Part shown: in pieces, positions 44,998-53,943 of the stretch
Position numbering within the stretch: the stretch's first letter is position 1
Layout: each line of letters opens with the position of its first letter
NCBI RefSeq assembly: GCF_014250675.1
Contig: NZ_JACHTG010000004.1
Coordinates: 558,001 to 622,000, forward strand
From: Cetobacterium sp. 8H
Lineage (GTDB): Bacteria > Fusobacteriota > Fusobacteriia > Fusobacteriales > Fusobacteriaceae
DNA length: 64,000 bases
Direction of reading: 5' to 3'
Notes under the pieces: generated by a model
Seen by the model: only the letters and a program-made list of their open reading frames with translations
Told to the model about the DNA's origin: nothing
Database searches by the model: none
Program-made: the position numbers and the translations under genes

Positions 44998-47745
44998 TTA
45001 AAGACTTTTACCTGGTTTACCCAATAGATATCCCTGTCCATAATCAACATCTATACTTTTTAAAAATTCTAACTCAGACTCCTCTTCAATCCCTTCAGAA
45101 ACAATTTTTAGTTCCAAACTCTTTATCATTTTTGTAAGAGCTAGGTATATTGCTTTTCCTTTTTGAATATCATCCTTTAAAGCAAGTATTAGAGATCTGT
45201 CGAATTTTACTATATCTATTGGTAGAGTTGTTAAAAGTCCTACTGTCGAGTGCCCTGCTGTAAAATCATCAATAGAAATTTTTATACCCATACCTTTTAA
45301 TAAATTTAATTTTTTTATAACATCATTTAAATCAGTTAAAATCATGCTCTCTGTTATTTCAACCTCTATATTTTCTCCTGAAACTTGATATTTTTTTAAA
45401 TAATTATCTATCTTTTCAACTATTTCAGTTCTCTTAAAAGTTTCAGCAGAAAGATTAAACGATATTCTAAACTCTGATTTTATGTTATTTTCTTTCAAAT
45501 ACTTTTTTAAATACTTTATCGTTTCTTCCGCCATCTTATAGTCAATTTCATGGATTATTCCAATCTCTTCTGCAAGCGGTATAAATTCACCAGGAGAGAT
45601 AAATCCTAACTCTTTATTTTCCCATCTAGCTAAAGTTTCAGCTCCTGATAGCTTCCCTGTTGAAAGTTCATACTTAGGTTGAAACGCTGGATAAAACTCA
45701 TTTTCTATAGACGTTTTTAAATACTCTTTTATTTTTTCTTTTCTATTTGTTTCATTTATAAAATCTTGATCAGCCTCTTTTATTTTATAAATTTTTGATT
45801 TTTTGGCATTATACATTGCAATATCTGCATATTTAAATGAGTCTTTCATATTGACTTGGCTATCTTTAATATAGTAACCTAAACTAAATCCTATATTATT
45901 CTTTTTTAATATCGGCGTGTTTCTAAACACTGTTTCAATATCCTTAAATTTATTTTGGATACACTCTTTATCTGCGAAAATATAAAATTCATCTCCAGAT
46001 ATTCTAAAAATGTAATCTCTTTTAAAAACTATTTTCAAGCAATTTGAAACAGCCTTCAAGACTTCGTCTCCAACCTCGTGCCCATAGGAGTCATTCACAA
46101 CTTTAAATTTATTTAAATCTATTATAATTGCTACCCCTGCCAAATAGTTTTTATTCAAGCAAAACTCTTCAAATACTCTTCTACTTAAAAGCCCTGTTAA
46201 AGAATCTTTTAAAAGTTCTTTATTCTTTTTCTTTTGCATTATAATCCTATAAGATTGCAATGCTAATACAACCAATACAAATATTAAAATTGTTAATATA
46301 TTGTTATATTTTGTATTTTTTTTATCTAAAATTTCTAAAACATAGTTTTTGTTCTGCAATTCAGATTTTTTTAAGATATCTTTTTTATCTACTACCTTAT
46401 CAATAGCTTTATCAATTATATCTCTTAAAATATAGTTTTCTTTTTTTAGTGCCAGATTTACAGGAACGACTTCCAATTGTTCTATTGTATATCGCATTTT
46501 ATCTAAATCATTCAAATCAAACGTTACAATAGATGAGATTTTATGATCTTTTAAATCTTTTATCATTTTTCTTCTATCAATATATGTAACAATCTCATCA
46601 TCTAAAAAATATCTTCTTGTGACATTCTCTTCGATTCCATTTTCTATTACTCCTATTTTTTTCTCATTTGTCTGCTTAAAACAATTTAATTTATAAACAG
46701 ATAGATCAAACAGTTTTTTCGTGAATATATAGCTCTTTTCTCTTTCAGCATTTCGAGACATTGGAATAATATCTATGTAATTTCTTTCAAATTTTGAAAA
46801 CTTTTGATACCATTCCTCATTAACTACAGATTTATCAATTAATTGAACTTCCATACCTTTAAATAAAACTGAAAGAAAGTCTGGAATAACACCTTCATAC
46901 TTTCTAGTTTTTTTGGAATAATAACTTAAACTTCCTGTCTCTTCATAGATTATGCCTATGTTTTTTAAATTTTCTAAATATGCAAGTTCCTCTGAATTTA
47001 ACTCTTTATAGAAATTCTCTTGAAATATTTGATTTTTTTTTGTAACAAACCAATCGTTTATCCTATTCTTATATTTCTCATTAAGTGCATTATTTATTAT
47101 AGGAATTAAACTTTTATATTTTTTAGAAAATGCCATCGAAATATCAGGCAATCTTCCTATCTCAATTTTATTTGTAATATCTATGACATTATATTCTGAA
47201 TCTAAGTGATATTCATTTTGAAAATTTGAGTTATTTTCGGTATATCTTTTTTCAATATTAAGATCATTATTTTTTATAAATATATCTAAATAATACTCAT
47301 ATATAGATCCCTTAGTCAGGTATATAATACTGTCATTTAAAGTATTTTTACTATTTATTTTTTTACTTTTAGATGCAACATATAGATTTTCTCCAAATAA
47401 AGTTTCTGTAAAGTAAGATAACTTTTTTCTTTCATTTGTTTGTGTTGTAAAGTTTAAAGCATCAATTTCCCCTTTACTAAATTTTGAATAAATCTCATCC
47501 CAACTTCCCTCTTCCATTTTTACATTTAACTGAAGATAGTTTTCTAACATATCTTGAAGTATATCATCTAGTGACACTCCATTAACTTTTGTGTCTGTAA
47601 AATAATTTTTTAATACCCCTACTTTAATCTCTTCTTTTCTAAAATTTTCCAATATTATTTGTTCATTTTTATTTTTAGTAATATATAATTCTTTCCCAAA
47701 AATGATTTGAGAAAAAATCATTAACAGTAAAACAAATTTTAACAT
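44998..47745 (-). CDS. Sensor with two periplasmic binding domains, GGDEF and EAL
   Basis: A 915-residue cyclic-di-GMP signalling protein. A signal or anchor peptide (MLKFVLLLMIFSQIIFG) is followed by two tandem SBP_bac_3 domains (about 35-250 and 255-455). Then come a TM helix (about 478-498, ILTILIFVLVVLALQSYRI), a GGDEF domain (about 515-665; site RISGDEFY) and an EAL domain (about 675-915). The EAL motif reads ETL; the other catalytic motifs are present: NLSAE, VEITES, IDDFTAGHS, VKFDRS and SEGIEEESE, plus QGYLLGKP. Both activities are therefore possible. The periplasmic domains suggest control by an amino acid. Start ATG follows GGAGGGGGC. It is followed by mscS after 17 bases. Confidence 0.9.
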   Translation of the reverse strand: MLKFVLLLMIFSQIIFGKELYITKNKNEQIILENFRKEEIKVGVLKNYFTDTKVNGVSLDDILQDMLENYLQLNVKMEEGSWDEIYSKFSKGEIDALNFTTQTNERKKLSYFTETLFGENLYVASKSKKINSKNTLNDSIIYLTKGSIYEYYLDIFIKNNDLNIEKRYTENNSNFQNEYHLDSEYNVIDITNKIEIGRLPDISMAFSKKYKSLIPIINNALNEKYKNRINDWFVTKKNQIFQENFYKELNSEELAYLENLKNIGIIYEETGSLSYYSKKTRKYEGVIPDFLSVLFKGMEVQLIDKSVVNEEWYQKFSKFERNYIDIIPMSRNAEREKSYIFTKKLFDLSVYKLNCFKQTNEKKIGVIENGIEENVTRRYFLDDEIVTYIDRRKMIKDLKDHKISSIVTFDLNDLDKMRYTIEQLEVVPVNLALKKENYILRDIIDKAIDKVVDKKDILKKSELQNKNYVLEILDKKNTKYNNILTILIFVLVVLALQSYRIIMQKKKNKELLKDSLTGLLSRRVFEEFCLNKNYLAGVAIIIDLNKFKVVNDSYGHEVGDEVLKAVSNCLKIVFKRDYIFRISGDEFYIFADKECIQNKFKDIETVFRNTPILKKNNIGFSLGYYIKDSQVNMKDSFKYADIAMYNAKKSKIYKIKEADQDFINETNRKEKIKEYLKTSIENEFYPAFQPKYELSTGKLSGAETLARWENKELGFISPGEFIPLAEEIGIIHEIDYKMAEETIKYLKKYLKENNIKSEFRISFNLSAETFKRTEIVEKIDNYLKKYQVSGENIEVEITESMILTDLNDVIKKLNLLKGMGIKISIDDFTAGHSTVGLLTTLPIDIVKFDRSLILALKDDIQKGKAIYLALTKMIKSLELKIVSEGIEEESELEFLKSIDVDYGQGYLLGKPGKSL

Positions 47746-47759
47746 GCCCCCTCCAATTT

Positions 47760-48398
47760 CTACTTTTCATACTCTTTTGGAATTATACCTTTTGACTTCC
47801 ATTCCTCCATCGGAATATCAATCTCTTTTATATTTCCATGTCTAATATCTAAAATCCACCCATGAATTTTAGGATATTCACCACTCTCTATTTTATTTCT
47901 TATTATTGGTAATTCAAAAATATGTTTCAATTGCTCCAACACATTTAGTTCAGTAAGTCTGTCTAATCTATCATCTTCATTCTTAAGTAGTTTTAGCTCT
48001 TCTTTGTGCTCTACCTCGATTTTTTTTATTGGCATCAACCAATTTGAAATCATTGCTGAATGTCTACATTTTTCATGAGCTGTCCTTATTCCACCACACT
48101 CATAATGTCCAGAAACAATTATGTGCTGAACTCCTAGTTGTTCCACAGCATACTCAAGAGTTGCTAAAAAATTCATATCATTTGGAAATACTTGATTTGC
48201 TATATTTCTATGAATAAAAAAGCTTCCAGGCTCACTTTGAGTAAATGTATCTATAGGCATTCTACTATCAGAACAACCTATATATAAAAAAGGTGGATTT
48301 TGACCCTTTGATAAATTCTTAAAATAATCCTTATCTAGAGAAAGTTTTGTCTCTACCCATTCTAAATTCGCTTTTAATAAATCATCATAATTTTGCAT
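47760..48398 (-). CDS. can: Beta-class carbonic anhydrase
   Basis: A 212-residue beta-carbonic anhydrase, interconverting CO2 and bicarbonate. The zinc ligands are C42 (CSDSRMP), H98 and C101 (HYECGG), with the D44-R46 dyad that gates the fourth ligand. FIHRNIAN is also conserved. Cytoplasmic, no signal peptide. Start ATG follows AAGGAGGAAAA. It lies 15 bases before the cyclic-di-GMP gene on the same strand, so cotranscription is possible though the functional link is unclear. Confidence 0.94.
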   Translation of the reverse strand: MQNYDDLLKANLEWVETKLSLDKDYFKNLSKGQNPPFLYIGCSDSRMPIDTFTQSEPGSFFIHRNIANQVFPNDMNFLATLEYAVEQLGVQHIIVSGHYECGGIRTAHEKCRHSAMISNWLMPIKKIEVEHKEELKLLKNEDDRLDRLTELNVLEQLKHIFELPIIRNKIESGEYPKIHGWILDIRHGNIKEIDIPMEEWKSKGIIPKEYEK

Positions 48399-48594
48399 TT
48401 TTCCTCCTTAAAATTAAGAATTTTTATTTTTATATTATATTTTACTCTATTTCATTTATTTTTTCTACTTTTCAAGTATATTTTTTAGTGTGAGTTCCAC
48501 CTATGAAACATTTCTATGAAATCCACTCTTGTTTATAATCTTTTTTTTAACTAAAATTATACAAAATATAACTTTTATATAGGGGGGATTTTTT

Positions 48595-49233
48595 ATGTTA
48601 AAGAAACACAAAATTATAGATAGCATTTTAAAAACTGGAGTTGTTGCTGTTGTTAGAGCAGAAAACTTAGATGAGGCTAAACGTATTTCAAATGCTTGTA
48701 TTGCTGGTGGAGTTAACGCAATCGAAGTAACTTACACTGTTCCTGGAGCTACTGAAGTTATTACTGAACTTTCTAAAGAGTTTCCAGGAGAGGATTTCAT
48801 AATTGGAGCTGGAACAGTTCTTGATAGTGAAACCGCTAGACTTGCTATTTTAGCTGGAGCTAAATATATTGTTTCACCTGGATTTGATGAGGATACTGCA
48901 AAACTTTGTAACAGATACGCTATCCCATATATGCCTGGATGTATGACTATCACTGAAATGATTAGAGCTACTGAGTTAGGTTGTGATATCATTAAACTTT
49001 TCCCAGGAAGTGCTTTTGGTCCTGACTTTATAAAAGCAGTTAAAGCACCTCTTCCACATGTAAACATTATGCCAACTGGTGGAGTTTCTTTAGACAATGT
49101 AGATACATGGATTAAAAATGGTGTTTCTGCTGTTGGTGTTGGTGGAAAGTTAGCAACTGGTACAAGCCACGATATAACTGAAACTGCAAAAGCTTTTGTT
49201 GCTAAAATTAAAAAGGTTAGAGAGGAGATTTAA
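48595..49233 (+). CDS. eda: KDPG/KHG aldolase
   Basis: A 212-residue class I aldolase that splits 2-keto-3-deoxy-6-phosphogluconate to pyruvate and glyceraldehyde-3-phosphate. The Schiff-base lysine is in CDIIKLFPGSAFGPDF (about 131-146), the catalytic Glu in AIEVTYTVPGA (about 41-51), and MPTGGVSLDN binds phosphate. Usual length. Start ATG follows a GGGGGGA ribosome site. Two bases separate it from kdgK, so 2-keto-3-deoxygluconate is phosphorylated and cleaved by adjacent gene products, as in hexuronate or pectin/alginate breakdown. Confidence 0.95.
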   Translation: MLKKHKIIDSILKTGVVAVVRAENLDEAKRISNACIAGGVNAIEVTYTVPGATEVITELSKEFPGEDFIIGAGTVLDSETARLAILAGAKYIVSPGFDEDTAKLCNRYAIPYMPGCMTITEMIRATELGCDIIKLFPGSAFGPDFIKAVKAPLPHVNIMPTGGVSLDNVDTWIKNGVSAVGVGGKLATGTSHDITETAKAFVAKIKKVREEI

Positions 49234-49235
49234 AG

Positions 49236-50225
49236 ATGGGTAAAATTGTAACTCTAGGAGAGATTATGCTTCGTCTATCTACAGAAAATAACAATCGTTT
49301 TATTCAAAGTAGCACTTTTAGAGCTGACTATGGAGGTGGAGAAGCCAATGTTGCTGTTTCACTTGCTAACTTTGGAATTCCTACTGAGTATGTGACAAAA
49401 CTTCCAAACAACCCTCTTACAGAGTCTATTTTTAGATATCTTAAAGGTAATGGAGTTGAAACTAAAAATATTGTTTTAGGTGGAGAAAGATTAGGAACTT
49501 ATTACCTTGAAGTTGGAACAAGTGTGAGAGCTTCATCTGTAATTTATGATAGAAAACACTCTGCTTTTTCAACTTTAAATTTTCATGAGTTGAATTTAGA
49601 TTCTATTTTTGATAACTGTGATATCTTACACCTTTCAGGTATTACTCCAGCTCTTTCTGAAAGTTGTCATGTTCTAATGGACCTTATTATTAAAAAAGCT
49701 AAATCTTTAGATGTTCTTATAAGCTTTGATTTTAATTACAGAAGCAAACTTTGGCCTATAGATAAAGCTTCAAAAGTTTTAGTTAGCTATCTTCCATATA
49801 TTGATATATGTTTTGCTGGAAGTTTAGATGCCGAACACATAATGAATTTAGGTTCTAATAAAACCTTGATTGAGTATTATGAGGAGATCTTATCAAAATA
49901 CCCCAACATAAAATATCTTTTATCTACTAAAAGAGAAACTCACTCGGTGAATGAAAATTCTTTAACAGGATTTATATTTAAAGATGGAAAACTATTCTCA
50001 TCTGATAAATATAAGTTTCAAATTGTAGATAGAGTTGGTGGTGGTGATTCCTTTGCTGCAGGAGCTCTTTGTGGAATATACAACAATTTATCTCCACAAG
50101 AAATCGTGGACTTTGCAACTGCAGCCTCAGTGTACAAACATACGGTTAGGGGGGATGCAAATTTAGTATCCAAACAAGAGATTGAACATATTATAAAAAA
50201 TGGAATTTCAACTGTTTCTAGATAA
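49236..50225 (+). CDS. kdgK: 2-dehydro-3-deoxygluconokinase
   Basis: A 329-residue PfkB-family kinase. The N-terminus has GEIMLRLS and DYGGGEANVAVSLANFG; the C-terminal PfkB signature is DRVGGGDSFAAGALCG (about 263-278) with the catalytic Asp in GGDS. It phosphorylates 2-keto-3-deoxygluconate to KDPG for Eda. Start ATG follows GAGGAGATTTAAAG, two bases after the eda stop. Other PfkB sugars are possible, but the aldolase partner makes KDG the best choice. Confidence 0.92.
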   Translation: MGKIVTLGEIMLRLSTENNNRFIQSSTFRADYGGGEANVAVSLANFGIPTEYVTKLPNNPLTESIFRYLKGNGVETKNIVLGGERLGTYYLEVGTSVRASSVIYDRKHSAFSTLNFHELNLDSIFDNCDILHLSGITPALSESCHVLMDLIIKKAKSLDVLISFDFNYRSKLWPIDKASKVLVSYLPYIDICFAGSLDAEHIMNLGSNKTLIEYYEEILSKYPNIKYLLSTKRETHSVNENSLTGFIFKDGKLFSSDKYKFQIVDRVGGGDSFAAGALCGIYNNLSPQEIVDFATAASVYKHTVRGDANLVSKQEIEHIIKNGISTVSR

Positions 50226-50240
50226 TTGTTCCACATATGA

Positions 50241-50280
50241 AAAAAGCTAATTTGAGTGAAAAACTTCAAATTAGCTTTTT
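50241..50280. terminator. Bidirectional terminator between kdgK and hcp
   Basis: AAAAAGCTAATTTGA / TCAAATTAGCTTTTT with a 10-base loop; T-runs on both strands. Ends the convergent kdgK and hcp transcripts. Confidence 0.85.
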
Positions 50281-50297
50281 TTTATTCATATTTTATA

Positions 50298-51974
50298 TTA
50301 GAATTTTTTTAAATCCTCTTCAACTGTTGAAATTGTTCCTATATTGAAGTTTTCAATTAAAACTTTTAAAACATTTCCAGATAAGAATGCTGGAATTGTT
50401 GGTCCTATATTTATATTTTTAACTCCTAAGTGAAGTAAAGCTAGTAAAACTATTACAGCTTTTTGCTCATACCAAGCTATGTTATAAGCGATTGGAAGTT
50501 CGTTGATATCATTTAATTCAAATACCTCTTTTAATTTTAGAGCTATTAATGCTAACGAGTATGAATCGTTACATTGTCCTGCATCTAGAACTCTAGGTAT
50601 TCCTCCAATATCTCCTAAGTTTAGTTTATTGTATTTATATTTTGCACAACCAGCTGTTAAAATAACTGTATCTTTTGGAAGACTTGCAGCAAACTCTGTA
50701 TAGTAATCTCTTGATTTCATTCTTCCGTCACATCCTGCCATAACGTAGAATCTTCTTATAGCTCCGCTCTTAACTGCGTCTACAACTTTATCCGCTAAAG
50801 CAAAAACTTGATTATGTGCAAATCCACCTATAATTTTACCTGTTTCGATCTCTGTAGGAGAAGCACACTTTTTAGCCATCTCAATTACTTCTGAGAAATC
50901 TTTATTTCCATTTGCATCCTCTTTTACTCTTGCCCAACCTGGGAATCCTGTTGCATTTGTTGTAAATACTTTACCTTCATATGATGCTCCTGCTTTTGGA
51001 GGAACTATGCAGTTTGTTGTAAATACAATTGGCCCGTTGAAAGTTTCAAACTCCTCTTTTTGTTTCCACCAAGCATTTCCATAGTTTCCAGCTAAGTGTT
51101 TATATTTTTTTAGCTCTGGATAGTAGTGTGCTGGTAACATCTCTGAGTGAGTATAGATATCTACTCCTGTACCTTCTGTTTGCTCTAGTAGTTGAACTAT
51201 ATCATTTAAATCATGCCCTGATATTAAAATTCCTGGATTGTTTCTAACTCCTATGTTTACTTCAGTTATTTCAGGGTTTCCAAACTTTCCTGTGTTAGCT
51301 GAATCTAGAAGTCCCATAACATCCACACCAAATTTACCTGTTTCTAATGTTAAAGCAACTAAGTCTCCTACCTCTAAAGAGTTATCTAAAGTTGATACAA
51401 GAGCTTTTTCAATAAACATTACAATCTCTTCTTTTTCATATCCTAAATTAACTGAATGCTCATAGTATGCAGCCATCCCTTTTAATCCGTATACAATAAG
51501 CTCTCTAAGTGATCTAACATCTTCATTTTCTGTAGATAGAACTCCTACTGTTAAAGCTTTTTCATTCATCTCTGCAACTGTATTAACTACAAATGTTGCT
51601 GCATCATGATTTCTTAATCTTTTAATCTCTATCCCTTTTGACTCAACTAAAGCCTTAACTTTATCTCTAATTTTTATTCCTTCTAATATTTGAGCTGATA
51701 TAGCATCATCATCAAAGTTAGCATTTGTTATTGTTATAAATAATGAATTTGTTATAAAGTAATCTATTTCTGAATTTAACTTCTTATTTTCTTTTCTATC
51801 TTCTAAAGAAAGATTCTCTCTATATATTGATATACCTTTTGCTGTATATATTAATAGGTCTTGAAGATTTGATGTAGTCGCTTTTTTTCCACATACTCCT
51901 ATGACAGAGCACCCCTTATTCCCTGCAGTCTCTTGACATTGAAAACAAAACATTGGTATTTTTTTATCTGACAT
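50298..51974 (-). CDS. hcp: Hybrid cluster protein / hydroxylamine reductase
   Basis: A 558-residue Hcp. The N-terminal cysteines C10, C13, C22 and C28 ([13 protein letters not shown], then SVIGVC) bind the cubane cluster. Hybrid-cluster ligands are seen in [40 protein letters not shown] and the C-terminal AWYEQKA. It reduces hydroxylamine in vitro and NO in cells, protecting anaerobes from nitrosative stress. Start ATG follows AAAAAGGAGAG. It is a monocistronic gene with TATAAT at 52011-52016 and a palindrome at the class II activator position. Confidence 0.95.
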   Translation of the reverse strand: MSDKKIPMFCFQCQETAGNKGCSVIGVCGKKATTSNLQDLLIYTAKGISIYRENLSLEDRKENKKLNSEIDYFITNSLFITITNANFDDDAISAQILEGIKIRDKVKALVESKGIEIKRLRNHDAATFVVNTVAEMNEKALTVGVLSTENEDVRSLRELIVYGLKGMAAYYEHSVNLGYEKEEIVMFIEKALVSTLDNSLEVGDLVALTLETGKFGVDVMGLLDSANTGKFGNPEITEVNIGVRNNPGILISGHDLNDIVQLLEQTEGTGVDIYTHSEMLPAHYYPELKKYKHLAGNYGNAWWKQKEEFETFNGPIVFTTNCIVPPKAGASYEGKVFTTNATGFPGWARVKEDANGNKDFSEVIEMAKKCASPTEIETGKIIGGFAHNQVFALADKVVDAVKSGAIRRFYVMAGCDGRMKSRDYYTEFAASLPKDTVILTAGCAKYKYNKLNLGDIGGIPRVLDAGQCNDSYSLALIALKLKEVFELNDINELPIAYNIAWYEQKAVIVLLALLHLGVKNINIGPTIPAFLSGNVLKVLIENFNIGTISTVEEDLKKF

Positions 51975-52010
51975 AATTTAAACTCTCCTTTTTTAGTGTT
52001 ATTTAAATTT

Positions 52011-52052
52011 ATTATAGCAACATTTCTAAAATAAATACGTAACATATGTTAC
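52011..52052 (-). promoter_or_regulatory. hcp promoter with CRP/FNR-type (HcpR-like) operator
   Basis: Perfect 14-base palindrome GTAACATATGTTAC (52039-52052) and a -10 TATAAT (52016-52011). With +1 seven bases beyond the -10 box, the palindrome centre falls at -41.5, the class II position of CRP/FNR activators. From memory, GTAAC-N4-GTTAC is the site type proposed for the nitrosative-stress regulator HcpR in clostridia and relatives. No obvious -35 hexamer is present, which fits activator dependence. Confidence 0.65.
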
Positions 52053-52142
52053 ATATTTATTTTTTTTTATTATAAAAAAGAATTCTGTCTTTTTTTATGA
52101 ATAATTAATATATTTTATAAAATTAAATAAGGAGGCTAAACT

Positions 52143-52388
52143 ATGGGTCTTTTATCTTGGATTATTCTTGGTATTATTGCTGGTGCTCTTGCAAAGTTTT
52201 TAATGCCCGGTAATGATAGCGGTGGAATTATTGCAACTATGCTACTTGGAATCGTTGGAGCTCTTGTTGGAGGATTTATCGGTGGAATCATCGGTATTGG
52301 TTCGGTTCACGGTTTAAATATTGGTAGTATTTTAACTGCTACTTTAGGAGCATTTGTTGTTTTATATCTTTTCAAAAAATTTAGATAA
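52143..52388 (+). CDS. GlsB/YeaQ/YmgE-family small membrane protein
   Basis: An 81-residue protein with three hydrophobic helices rich in glycine: LLSWIILGIIAGALAKFLMP, then IIATMLLGIVGALVGGFIGG, then SILTATLGAFVVLYLFKKF. KFLMPGNDSGG between helices 1 and 2 is the family signature (transglycosylase-associated, PF04226). It is an inner-membrane protein often linked to general stress; mechanism unknown. Start ATG follows AATAAGGAGGC; it has its own terminator. Confidence 0.88.
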   Translation: MGLLSWIILGIIAGALAKFLMPGNDSGGIIATMLLGIVGALVGGFIGGIIGIGSVHGLNIGSILTATLGAFVVLYLFKKFR

Positions 52389-52410
52389 ACTTCTATCCTA
52401 TTCAATTATA

Positions 52411-52440
52411 AAAAGCTGAGAAAACATTTTCTCAGCTTTT
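52411..52440 (+). terminator. Terminator of the GlsB-like gene
   Basis: AAAAGCTGAGAAAA / TTTTCTCAGCTTTT with a two-base centre, followed by TATTT. Confidence 0.8.
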
Positions 52441-52518
52441 TATTTACTGTTTTTATTAAATAGTTTAAAATACCAAGCAGAGCTATAATATATTTAAAAT
52501 TATCGAAAGGAAAGTATT

Positions 52519-53271
52519 ATGAAAAAAATAGTTCCATCTATGGAAAAAATTGATAAAATATTTAACTATCTTTATTTAAAAGAAAAAGCTACACAATCTG
52601 AGCTTTCAAAGGCTCTTAATATTCCAAAAGCGACTACAAATAGAATTCTCTATACTTTAGTCACTATGAATTATTTAAATCAGAATGATAAAGAATACAC
52701 ACTTGGAAATAAATTTGAGTATTTTGCAGATACAAATCAGAAACATACTCTTATAAAACGTATTTCTGTACCTTATTTAGAAGAACTTTCTTTAAAGTTC
52801 AAAGAGACTTTTAAAATAAGTGTTCTTGATAAAAATAAAATTAGAGTTATAGCTAGTATTGAAAGTAACGATTTTTATAAAATTACGGTTCCTGAAAATG
52901 CTATTTTCCCTCTTCATGCAGGTGCAGCTAGCAAACTTTTAATCTGCCAACTTTCTGAAAAAAAACTTAGTTCTTTACTTCCTGAAAAGTTACCTAAATA
53001 TACTGAAAACACTATTGTAAGTAGAGAAGAATTAAAAAAAGAACTATTTAAAATAAATATAAAAAAAATAGCTTTTGATAATATGGAGCATTCCAATTCT
53101 ATTTCAGCAGTTGCTATCCCTATTTTTAATGAAAATAATAAAATTATTTCAGCAATTAGTTGTCCTTTTTTTAGTAATAATCAAAACGATCAACATATAG
53201 ATGAAATTGTTAAAGCTATGAAAGATGTTAGTAATAAGATCTCTTCAACACTAAATAATATTAACTATTAA
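52519..53271 (+). CDS. IclR-family transcriptional regulator
   Basis: A 250-residue regulator. The N-terminal winged helix-turn-helix (about 10-70) has ATQSELSKALNIPKATTNRI as helices 2-3. The C-terminal effector domain (about 80-245) has the family pattern LHAGAASKLLICQLSEKKL and VAIPIFNENNKIISAISCPF. IclR regulators often control KDG, aromatic or glyoxylate pathways. The nearby eda-kdgK pair makes KDG metabolism one candidate target, but hcp and another gene intervene. Start ATG follows GAAAGGAAAG. Confidence 0.9.
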   Translation: MKKIVPSMEKIDKIFNYLYLKEKATQSELSKALNIPKATTNRILYTLVTMNYLNQNDKEYTLGNKFEYFADTNQKHTLIKRISVPYLEELSLKFKETFKISVLDKNKIRVIASIESNDFYKITVPENAIFPLHAGAASKLLICQLSEKKLSSLLPEKLPKYTENTIVSREELKKELFKINIKKIAFDNMEHSNSISAVAIPIFNENNKIISAISCPFFSNNQNDQHIDEIVKAMKDVSNKISSTLNNINY

Positions 53272-53365
53272 AAAAAATATATATTTTGAAGGAAATAAAA
53301 AAAACTCTCGAATAATAGGATTGAAGTAATAAAATAAATGTTTTTAAACTAAAGGAGGATTTTTT

Positions 53366-53809
53366 ATGGAAAATAAAAATCTTGTATTTCAAATGAACAA
53401 ATTTGTTGGGGATTTACACGTATTTAAAACTAAGGTTCACAATTTTCACTGGAATTTGGTTGGAGAGCACTTCTTTGTTATTCATCCTATGTTAGATGGA
53501 ATCATGGCTGAAATAGATACACAAATTGATGGTGTTGCTGAAAGAATTCTTATGATAGGGCATAGACCTTTTGGTTCTCTAGAAGTTTATTTAAAACATA
53601 CAGTTTTAGGTGAAGTTGAAACTAAACCTTATACTGGTAAAGAAGCTGTTAAACATATGCTTGAAGATTTCAAATTACTTTTAGCAGAATTAAATATTAT
53701 ATTAAAAATGGCTGAGGACGAAGACGACCAAGAAACTATCACTCTTATGACTGATATTGGTGCTTTATACCAAAAACATATTTGGATGTTTGGTGCTTGG
53801 CTAGCATAA
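53366..53809 (+). CDS. dps: Dps-family ferritin-like protein
   Basis: A 147-residue Dps. Ferroxidase ligands fit the family spacing: H28 (FHWN), H40 and D44 (IHPMLDG), then D55 and E59 (DGVAERI), each three residues below Listeria numbering. It forms a 12-subunit shell that oxidises Fe2+ with H2O2 and stores iron. No long basic N-terminal tail is present, so DNA binding is doubtful. Start ATG follows AAAGGAGG; a terminator follows. Confidence 0.94.
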   Translation: MENKNLVFQMNKFVGDLHVFKTKVHNFHWNLVGEHFFVIHPMLDGIMAEIDTQIDGVAERILMIGHRPFGSLEVYLKHTVLGEVETKPYTGKEAVKHMLEDFKLLLAELNIILKMAEDEDDQETITLMTDIGALYQKHIWMFGAWLA

Positions 53810-53833
53810 TTTTATAAACTCCTTCTTAAATAA

Positions 53834-53867
53834 AAAGGTTCACTTGAATATTCAAGTGAGCTTTTTT
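53834..53867 (+). terminator. Terminator of dps
   Basis: TTCACTTGAA / TTCAAGTGAG stem flanked by AAAGG and CTTTTTT, with a two-base centre. Confidence 0.75.
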
Positions 53868-53943
53868 ATTTTAAAAAAAATGAAACCCCACTCTTATTTT
53901 GTACTACTATATATGAATCTTTAAATGTAAATAGGAGAAATCT

